DNA from: Promethearchaeota archaeon
GTDB lineage: Archaea > Asgardarchaeota > Lokiarchaeia > Sigynarchaeales > SOKP01
Length of the DNA stretch: 13,842 bases
Assembly (NCBI GenBank): GCA_030605085.1
Contig: JAUWBH010000164.1
Location: 1 to 13,842 of the forward strand
Reading direction: 5' to 3'
Positions 1-5,409 of this stretch are shown piece after piece (the stretch's first letter is position 1; each line of letters begins with the position of its first letter). The notes below the pieces were generated by a model, which searched no databases, was not told where the DNA came from, and saw nothing but the letters and a program-made list of their open reading frames with translations. The translations under genes and the position numbers were made by a program.

Positions 1-2
1 AC

Positions 3-101
3 CTTATTTTCATTGGATGGAATCTTGGAATTTTATATTCTTATTGCATTGATCAATTTAAAGATCGCATAAGTTTAAAAAGATTACTTTACAAAAATTA
101 A
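3..101 (+). CDS. 3' end of an unidentified reading frame cut by the window start
   Basis: This frame is open from the first bases of the window to a TAA at 99-101, giving 32 residues. It starts hydrophobic and aromatic (LIFIGWNLGILYSYCID) and ends basic (RISLKRLLYKN). That fits the last hydrophobic stretch and basic tail of a longer protein, but the fragment is too short to assign to a family. The stop lies just before a GGAG ribosome binding site for the next frame, which would suit translational coupling if both are genes. A chance open frame cannot be excluded. Confidence 0.25.
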   Translation, partial: LIFIGWNLGILYSYCIDQFKDRISLKRLLYKN

Positions 102-104
102 ATA

Positions 105-108
105 GGAG
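105..108 (+). promoter_or_regulatory. Shine-Dalgarno-like GGAG ahead of a non-ATG start
   Basis: GGAG lies six bases before the ATA at 115, which is normal spacing for an archaeal ribosome binding site. It helps fix the start of the 115-441 frame, which has no ATG, GTG or TTG near its 5' end. Confidence 0.4.
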
Positions 109-114
109 CTGATT

Positions 115-441
115 ATAAAAAAAATCGAACAGTCTTTTAAATTTTCAAGAACAGTAAGACATTTTTTAAGGAGTTTTTTAAAGAATGAATTAGTAAAATC
201 ATTCACAAACCTCTCAGGCTTCTTAGAGATCTATTTAAACTTATCTAAATTAAGAAATATTGAAGGACATAGTTCTCCAATTATTGAGTTAATAGATGAT
301 AATAATTTTATTCTAAAAATCAAAGGAAAAAAGAAAGGACTGAAAGTAAATAAAGAAAAACTTAAAAAACAACTTGCTACTTACACTTTTTTCTCAGAAG
401 TAATTATTAATTTCATAATTAACACTAATAACAATGCCTAA
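115..441 (+). CDS. Unidentified small basic protein, 108 codons, with ATA at the expected start
   Basis: The frame is open from the TAG at 103-105 to the TAA at 439-441. Read from ATA at 115 it begins (M)KKIEQSFKFSRTVRHF, which looks like an ordinary prokaryotic N-terminus, and GGAG sits six bases upstream. No ATG, GTG or TTG occurs in frame near the 5' end, and the nearby ATG in AAGAATGAA is out of frame. The protein is lysine-rich, with a predicted helical N-terminal half, a probable strand region around residues 56-70 (IIELIDDNNFILKIK), and a hydrophobic C-terminus. Codon and base use match the AT-rich bulk of the window. I do not recognise the family. It may be a gene using an AUA start, a gene silenced by an ATG-to-ATA change, a sequencing error, or a remnant of a larger gene. 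Confidence 0.4.
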   Translation: MKKIEQSFKFSRTVRHFLRSFLKNELVKSFTNLSGFLEIYLNLSKLRNIEGHSSPIIELIDDNNFILKIKGKKKGLKVNKEKLKKQLATYTFFSEVIINFIINTNNNA

Positions 442-453
442 TTATTTGGGAAA

Positions 454-477
454 GGCGATACGACACTCATTATCGCC
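454..477. repeat. 7-bp inverted repeat (GGCGATA / TATCGCC)
   Basis: Arms at 454-460 and 471-477 are perfectly complementary around a 10-base loop. The hairpin sits at the left edge of the GC-richer patch and about 65 bases before the ORF at 543. It could be a hairpin, an operator or a mobile-element end. No poly-T follows it directly, so I do not call it a terminator. Confidence 0.35.
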
Positions 478-542
478 GCTCCCATTGTCACACATTGTTC
501 TCACCTAATCTTTTTACGATCCCGATACCACGATAAGTCACC

Positions 543-842
543 ATGCCACCTAACGATTTCACAATAAACACCAAAAAACTGGAGTGTCCGTATCACCTAT
601 CCGAAAACGGTCTCCTCACCTGCATTCTTGAAGACCGTGACGAAATTCAAAAACAAGCAGATAATGTTTCGTTTCTGTTCGTGGAGCCCAGCGTTACCTA
701 CCGCTCTTCACTGTATTACACGGATCTGGAAATGCCGGGGGAGAAGAAGGTCAATTTCACATGCGATTTTGGGGGACCGGTCACCTGCTGTGTGTTAGGT
801 AACGATAAAACTTCCACGATCAAGTGCCTGGATCGATCGTAA
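543..842 (+). CDS. Hypothetical 99-residue cysteine-containing protein in a GC-richer patch
   Basis: This ORF starts at ATG 543 and ends at TAA 840-842. It encodes 99 residues with six cysteines (C15, C27, C74, C82, C83, C95) and a His at 18. The cysteines could bind metal or form disulfides, but the spacing fits no motif I know. There is no signal peptide or membrane segment. Codons such as CTG, CTC, ACC, GTC and CCG are frequent here and rare in neighbouring genes, and the patch is close to half G+C against roughly a third or less around it. No Shine-Dalgarno site precedes the ATG; the context is CACCATG. The composition suggests recent transfer or a misjoined contig. A non-coding foreign segment with a chance ORF is also possible. 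Function unknown. Confidence 0.4.
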   Translation: MPPNDFTINTKKLECPYHLSENGLLTCILEDRDEIQKQADNVSFLFVEPSVTYRSSLYYTDLEMPGEKKVNFTCDFGGPVTCCVLGNDKTSTIKCLDRS

Positions 843-1253
843 CACTGCACTCAAGTTTTAAATTAAGGCGTTATGAAAGAAAATTAATAATTACTTGTCT
901 AATGACAATTTCGAATAGACCGAGTAGAGTGTAAAAATAAATACTACTAAGATAAATATATTATTATGAACTTAAATTTGGCAACTGAAATCGATGTAAG
1001 TCAAATTAAAAGAGCCTCAAACGAGCATCAAATAGAACACTGGTTCGAGAGTCTATTCGATATAACCTCCCGGAGTCAATCAAGATTTTAGAAAAAAGAG
1101 GCATAACAATTTATAAATAGGATAAATAATAGTTGATTTTTTTTATTGTATCACTTTCCGTGAAAAAATTTTTTTAGTTTTAAATAAATTTATCGAACCC
1201 ATAGCAGAAAAAGGTCCATAGTATGACCAACTACAGAATAAAGGTTCTGGAGT
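843..1253. other. Long gap with relic-like short frames and no clear gene
   Basis: Two overlapping short frames are visible on the plus strand. One runs from ATG 966 to TAG 1089-1091 (41 residues, beginning MNLNLATEIDVSQIKRASN). The other is open from 1010 to TAG 1118-1120 without a start codon and ends in a protein-like stretch (LPESIKILEKRGITIYK). Such neighbouring fragments can be left by a frameshifted gene, but neither matches a family I know. The rest (about 1121-1253) is AT-rich, with T-runs and A-runs around 1138-1175 that may end transcription on either strand. I see no tRNA, CRISPR array or intact transposase. Confidence 0.3.
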
Positions 1254-2675
1254 TCACAACTTGGCTTTTTGTGTTGATAGTTTTTCAAATATATAAATTT
1301 TTCTTTTAATAACTTGATTTTTCTTTGTGTCTATTAAATTTTTAATATGTTGCTTTCTAAATTGAAGTTTAATATTGGATTTGTTTACTATTCTATTGGT
1401 ATCGATCATCGGGACTAATTTAAATTTATTCTTTGTAGCTATTTTATTGATATTCAACTGAAGATCTCCTCCATCTATAGTGCTAATAATTGGTGTTATA
1501 ATACAAATTCTCATTTTTGGTTTTAAAACTTTATTTGCTTCTCTAAAAGTAGCATTATATAAAGGTTCTAACTCGTTTTCAATAATTTCCTTTGCGTGAA
1601 TATAATACGGCTTTTCAAAAAAAGGCGCCAAGGGAGGTTCCGTACATATGCCATCAAAAAAATTTAATTCGACCATGTTAGAGAGATTATTTATGTCAAT
1701 TTTCTTAATCTTTTCGTCTAACAAAAGTGGAATAGGTTCCTCTAATTCCTCCAATAACCAATTTATATTTCGAATTGTATTGTTTACTTTTTTGACATTA
1801 ATATCAGAACCAAATATTTGAAAACCTTGTATTATTGCGAACATAGGGATCGTCCCGTTTCCAACGAAAGGATCAAGGATAGTTTTTGATTCTCTCTTCT
1901 CAAACAAATTTAAAAAATTTAATAAAATTAACGCTAATTTTGGAGAGATACTACTTTTAAATTCCTTAAAAGGGCGCTCTTCGTCGATTTTCTTTTTAAA
2001 GTTAGGGTCGTCAGCCGTGAAAGTCCTAGCTATATAAACCCCTTCCTCAGTAAAGCCAAATATAATCTCTGCTCTATCTTTGTTAAATAACCCATATTTA
2101 ATTATGTGATGAGGAAAAATAGGATTCAGGAAGCCGGATTGGATATTCTTTTCAGGATATTTATAATAAAGCGACTTTTCTACTCCTTTTTGTGATAAAA
2201 TCTCCATAATTTTTTTGTTAAGAAAAGGTAAAAAGTGTTTGACCAAAACATTTGTGTAATAAACATCGTCGTAAAGATTCGGATATATAGACACAGCAAA
2301 AAAAATACTTTCGTTTTTTATTTTCGGGAATATTTTATCAAGAACTTTATCCAAAATAAGTAAGATTCTTTCCCTTGTTTTCTCCACTCGTTTAAATTTT
2401 TCTATGTGTGTAGGGAAGGCGTTAAAAATCGTTTGAATGTCGACAAAATCATATATCTGGGCAATTTTCTGGATTCCTCCCAGAATGAATTGAAATTCCA
2501 TTAAGTCGTTTATGTAATATCTCCGATCGTGTAAGTCCTCGAACTCAACTATAGCAATATTAGCAGAATAATCTTTAATTCTTCCCTTATATTTTTTAAA
2601 GTTTTTAAGAACATTATCGAGTTCTGCTATGGAGAGTTTCCAATTTGACCCTAATACAAAAATAAATTTTTTCAT
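1254..2675 (-). CDS. Trm11/COG1041-like class I SAM-dependent methyltransferase (putative tRNA guanine-N2 type)
   Basis: This 473-residue protein has the two-part layout of Trm11/TrmG10 enzymes, which methylate guanosine-10 of tRNA in the cytoplasm. Residues 1-75 resemble the THUMP-like start of the COG1041 group (FVLGSNWKLSIAELD, then FILGGIQKIAQI). Residues 234-254 hold the typical ERPF...SPKLALILLNF segment. Motif I is ILDPFVGNGTIP at 266-277, and the acidic ribose-binding residue is D291 (GSDIN). Motif IV is TEPPLAPF at 345-352, where classic N2-guanine methyltransferases have DPPY. This TEPxL form seems to mark a divergent branch, so the exact substrate is uncertain. It is the last of three minus-strand genes, 94 bases after the GIFT gene. 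Start at ATG 2675; no clear Shine-Dalgarno site, but a TATA-like box about 50 bases upstream. The fold is well supported; the G10 target is inference. Confidence 0.8.
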   Translation of the reverse strand: MKKFIFVLGSNWKLSIAELDNVLKNFKKYKGRIKDYSANIAIVEFEDLHDRRYYINDLMEFQFILGGIQKIAQIYDFVDIQTIFNAFPTHIEKFKRVEKTRERILLILDKVLDKIFPKIKNESIFFAVSIYPNLYDDVYYTNVLVKHFLPFLNKKIMEILSQKGVEKSLYYKYPEKNIQSGFLNPIFPHHIIKYGLFNKDRAEIIFGFTEEGVYIARTFTADDPNFKKKIDEERPFKEFKSSISPKLALILLNFLNLFEKRESKTILDPFVGNGTIPMFAIIQGFQIFGSDINVKKVNNTIRNINWLLEELEEPIPLLLDEKIKKIDINNLSNMVELNFFDGICTEPPLAPFFEKPYYIHAKEIIENELEPLYNATFREANKVLKPKMRICIITPIISTIDGGDLQLNINKIATKNKFKLVPMIDTNRIVNKSNIKLQFRKQHIKNLIDTKKNQVIKRKIYIFEKLSTQKAKL

Positions 2676-2717
2676 TATAGACTTAAACCAATCTTCTTGA
2701 AAAAGAAAAATAGCGAT

Positions 2718-2725
2718 TTTATATC
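2718..2725 (-). promoter_or_regulatory. TATA-like box (ATATAAAA) for the Trm11-like gene
   Basis: Read on the minus strand this is ATATAAAA, about 43-50 bases before the ATG at 2675. Transcription would start near 2699 with a leader of about 25 bases. It suggests the methyltransferase gene can be transcribed separately from the upstream GIFT gene. The base-poor context makes chance matches common. Confidence 0.35.
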
Positions 2726-2769
2726 TATTTTTCGATTAGAACATTAAAAATAAAAATATTTTTCCCAAC

Positions 2770-4101
2770 TTAATTTTCCTCCTTTTCAGCAAGCCACTCT
2801 TTAAAAGCTTTTGTCACTCTACCACGCCAAATGGCATGTTTAGAAGTTTCTTTTTCAAAAACTTCAGTATCTTGAAGTGTAAAACTTAATCCCTCTTTTG
2901 TTATTATTTCATCCTTTTCAGAAACTATTTTTGCCTCATCTACTTTTTCTTTTTCCTCTATTTCTTTTTCCACTTTTTCTTTTATAATTTCTTCTTCCTC
3001 ATCTTCTAGATCTATGGAAAGTTCGTATTTCTCTCCTGTAATCTCTTCAAGGGCGCTCATTATATCTTCGAGATCCTCCTTTTTTCTAACCGGTATCATT
3101 TCAAGTATTTTATCCTCTTCGCTTTCCTCCTCTAAAACTACTTTTGATTTTTCGTACTCCTTTCTCTTCTTTATTATCTCTTCTCGCTGTTTTTTAATTT
3201 GCCCAATCGCAGTTTGATAATTATCTTTAAAAAATTTTAAACTAACATTCACAACATCCGAAACATTTTCCCAATCTTGGTCTTTTAATATAGAATTTGC
3301 CCAATAAAATAAATCCAAGTTTAAATTAACATTAACTATTTTTCCTGATGATATTGCCCCACTTGTCATCCATTTCAAAACATTTGCTATGAAAATATTG
3401 TTATCAAAAGCAGAAAACCCATATTCTCTTCCAAGCGAGGAAAATATTGAAAGATTTCCAAACCCTACAACTTTACCTTTATAATATTCAACAGCAACAA
3501 TCAATGGAATTTTAGGGCAATCTTCTTCAATCCATTCTTGTCCATTGTATATTTTATGCCATGAATTTAACCCCCCAACTGCGAGTGTTTCGATTTTTAT
3601 ATCTTCTTCTTTGTCTTCAAGAAAATCCATTACTTCTAAGGCGCAGCCTGACGAAAATACAAGTTTTTTAACCTGCTCAGTTATAATATGAGGTTTAATT
3701 TTAGTTAATATTGGTCTCTTCTGAAAGTTAATGTAATTCATTGAATCGCAAATTTCGTCGGGTAGAAATTCAAACCAGAATTTTTGAGTGAGTTTATTTA
3801 AATTCGTTTTATTTGTTTTATCTCCTCCCAATGAACTAACGATTAAAAGATTCCCTCCATTTTTTACATATTCTTCAATTATTTCGATTTCTTCAAGTTC
3901 TAAATCTTTATTATTTGGAGAAGAGAGTATAATTGCATCGTACATCTCTAATTTTTTTAAGGAATTAAAACCAGCTTGGATTTTCCCTAATTTATATCCT
4001 GAAGTAAATAAAAAGTGCGTGAACTCGTTGTAACTTGACGATTCTAAGGTTAATCTATTGTTGTGCGAATAATCTAAAGCTATTGTAATTTTTTCAGGCA
4101 T
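2770..4101 (-). CDS. IFT52-like GIFT-domain protein with acidic coiled C-terminal tail
   Basis: The 443-residue protein has an N-terminal alpha/beta domain resembling the GIFT (GldG/IFT52) class of glutamine-amidotransferase-like folds. Visible marks are the N-terminal strand ITIALDYSHNNRL (5-17), the YDAIILSSPNN strand (54-64), LEEIEIIEEYVKNGGNLLIVSSLGG (69-93, the IFT52 pattern of a helix followed by a GG-containing strand), and VVGFGNLSIFSS...NNIFIANVLKWMTSGAI (211-250), which parallels the IFT52 stretch ending in a WLTT-type motif. A catalytic Cys-His-Glu triad is not evident, so it is probably a binding rather than an enzymatic domain. Residues 295-400 are highly charged, with coiled-coil and Glu/Lys-rich runs. 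The end (HAIWRGRVTKAFKEWLAEKE, 422-441) looks like a conserved peptide. There is no signal peptide or membrane segment. It lies 263 bases after the Taw2-like gene. IFT52 is a ciliary train component in eukaryotes; the archaeal role is unknown. Confidence 0.65.
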   Translation of the reverse strand: MPEKITIALDYSHNNRLTLESSSYNEFTHFLFTSGYKLGKIQAGFNSLKKLEMYDAIILSSPNNKDLELEEIEIIEEYVKNGGNLLIVSSLGGDKTNKTNLNKLTQKFWFEFLPDEICDSMNYINFQKRPILTKIKPHIITEQVKKLVFSSGCALEVMDFLEDKEEDIKIETLAVGGLNSWHKIYNGQEWIEEDCPKIPLIVAVEYYKGKVVGFGNLSIFSSLGREYGFSAFDNNIFIANVLKWMTSGAISSGKIVNVNLNLDLFYWANSILKDQDWENVSDVVNVSLKFFKDNYQTAIGQIKKQREEIIKKRKEYEKSKVVLEEESEEDKILEMIPVRKKEDLEDIMSALEEITGEKYELSIDLEDEEEEIIKEKVEKEIEEKEKVDEAKIVSEKDEIITKEGLSFTLQDTEVFEKETSKHAIWRGRVTKAFKEWLAEKEEN

Positions 4102-4155
4102 GACATTCCGTTCTGTATTGTTTTTTATTTGTTACTTATTTATTGGGATTCTTCT

Positions 4156-4179
4156 ATAATTATATTCAATGAATAAAAT
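4156..4179. repeat. 24-bp direct repeat, copy 1
   Basis: The 24 bases from ATAATTATATTC to GAATAAAAT are identical to those at 4286-4309. On the minus strand this copy contains ATATAATTAT about 55-65 bases before the GIFT gene start, so it may serve as its TATA element. Confidence 0.85.
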
Positions 4180-4185
4180 ACAGTC

Positions 4186-4211
4186 TGAATAAATCAGCGC
4201 TGATTTATTCA
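4186..4211. repeat. 26-bp perfect palindrome between the two direct repeats
   Basis: Each 13-base half (TGAATAAATCAGC) is the exact reverse complement of the other, with no spacer. The halves share TGAATAAA with both flanking direct repeats. It lies 85-110 bases upstream of the GIFT gene start and downstream of the taw2-like stop. It may be a dimeric-regulator operator, a cruciform or hairpin, or part of a small mobile sequence. No poly-T follows closely on the minus strand. Confidence 0.85.
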
Positions 4212-4285
4212 AAATCATCTCATTATTACCTCTTGATAATATCAGATAATACAAATCTTGATTAATATCTTCTTTTTTAAAGACG

Positions 4286-4309
4286 ATAATTATATTCAAT
4301 GAATAAAAT
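4286..4309. repeat. 24-bp direct repeat, copy 2
   Basis: Identical to 4156-4179 over all 24 bases, with similarity ending sharply on both sides. The copies are 130 bases apart start to start. This copy lies 56 bases beyond the stop of the taw2-like gene. Confidence 0.85.
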
Positions 4310-4364
4310 TAATTCAATTTTAATATAAATTATTATCATTTAAGCATTATTTTTTTGAAAAACC

Positions 4365-5222
4365 TTATTTTTTTGTAACTTCTATATCTAAAACGACATG
4401 AAATAGCCTAGGACCATAACTTTTTACAAATCTTTTAGAGCTTAAATTACATTTTAAATCTTCCTTATCAGCGATTTCTTTAAATTCGTTAAATAAATCC
4501 AAATATTTTTCTTTTTCAACTACACCCTCATAATGATAAATGGTTCCGATGTCTTTTGTTAATGTTAATGCTTCCTTAATAAAATTCTTTGGAGCTGGAA
4601 AAACACCCATGATTACGCGATCTGCTTTAATTCCAGATTTGCTTAATTTCAATACTTCCTCTTTACAATCTCCTATAATTGGAACGATTTTGTTTTCTAA
4701 TCGATTGAGTTTTATGTTTTCAACTAGAAATTTATAAGCTTCTGGATTAAGTTCGATGCTATAAATTTTCTCAACGGAGGAGTGCTTTCCTATAGGTAAA
4801 GAAAAATATCCAATCCCCGCAAACATATCCACAATAATTTCTCCTTCTTTGACCAGAGTTGTTAAAAATTTTCGTTCGTTAAGATTTCCTTTACTAAAAA
4901 TTATCTTTGTAAAATTAAATCTGTATATAACTCCATGCTCTTTATGTTCTACGATAGGGTTATTTTCCCCGGCAATAACCCCGATTTTCTCTGGTGTTCT
5001 AAAAGCACCTTCAATTTTACCATAGTTTAAAAATACCGATTTAATCTTTGAAAATAGTTCTAAACACGCTTGTCCAATAAGTTCTTTTTTCCCTAGTAAT
5101 TTTGAATTTAATTTTAAAATCATTACTTTCCCTAAAGTCTGAAATCCTCTTGGAAGTAGCGACAATTCATCTTCAGTTAAAATTTCTTTTAGCTTCCCTT
5201 TAAGATTATCTTTAAAACCCAT
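4365..5222 (-). CDS. taw2: Taw2/Trm5-family tRNA transferase, probably the wybutosine-pathway aminocarboxypropyl transferase
   Basis: The 285-residue protein belongs to the Trm5/TYW2 family acting on G37 of tRNA-Phe. Residues 75-117 carry the family's substrate-facing region (RTPEKIGVIAGE, then HKEHGVIYRFNFTKIIFSKGNLNER). Motif I is VDMFAGIGYFSLP (131-143), followed by E157-NP (157-160), ENIKLN (168-173) and GD (184-185). Motif IV is DRVIMGVFPAPKNFIKEAL (201-219). Trm5 m1G37 methyltransferases have an N-L-P-type motif after DRVIM, while TYW2/Taw2 enzymes have G there, so Gly206 favours transfer of the 3-amino-3-carboxypropyl group of SAM to imidazoguanosine-type G37. KSYGPRLFHVVLDIEV at the C-terminus is also typical. 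The length matches archaeal Taw2. Start at ATG 5222. It heads the minus-strand cluster and diverges from the acyl-CoA synthetase gene. A Trm5 variant is the main alternative. Confidence 0.75.
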   Translation of the reverse strand: MGFKDNLKGKLKEILTEDELSLLPRGFQTLGKVMILKLNSKLLGKKELIGQACLELFSKIKSVFLNYGKIEGAFRTPEKIGVIAGENNPIVEHKEHGVIYRFNFTKIIFSKGNLNERKFLTTLVKEGEIIVDMFAGIGYFSLPIGKHSSVEKIYSIELNPEAYKFLVENIKLNRLENKIVPIIGDCKEEVLKLSKSGIKADRVIMGVFPAPKNFIKEALTLTKDIGTIYHYEGVVEKEKYLDLFNEFKEIADKEDLKCNLSSKRFVKSYGPRLFHVVLDIEVTKK

Positions 5223-5357
5223 ATCAATTAAACCTTTAATTCGTTTAGATATTTTTAATTTTAATAATTTAATTTTTTAACCTTTTTAATTAAATCAATA
5301 ACTAAATCATTAGAAATTAATATTTAGTATCATTTAAAGAAAATATTAAAATTTAAA

Positions 5358-5367
5358 TTTATAAAAA
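5358..5367 (+). promoter_or_regulatory. TATA box of the acyl-CoA synthetase gene
   Basis: TTTATAAAAA lies about 43-52 bases before the ATG at 5410, predicting transcription from about 5386 with a leader of about 25 bases. GTGAG at 5400-5404 could be a weak ribosome binding site. The gap 5223-5409 separates divergent genes and should also carry the taw2-like promoter, which I could not place confidently. Confidence 0.5.
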
Positions 5368-5409
5368 GATTGAATAAAATAATTAATCTAAAAATAAATG
5401 TGAGAAAAA

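Noticed and set aside
451..876. Similar AAGGCGATA and AAGGCGTTA words near both edges of the GC-richer patch, as possible insertion-sequence ends
   Set aside because: The match is only nine bases with a mismatch, in direct orientation and with no extended terminal inverted repeat or transposase.
1042..1048. GGTTCGA, resembling a tRNA T-loop
   Set aside because: The flanking bases do not form a T stem, and no acceptor, D or anticodon arm can be folded around it.
3014..4033. Plus-strand open frames of 67 and 81 residues inside the GIFT gene
   Set aside because: They are antisense shadows of the acidic, low-complexity minus-strand coding sequence (Ser/Ile/Phe-rich translations) with no start signals.
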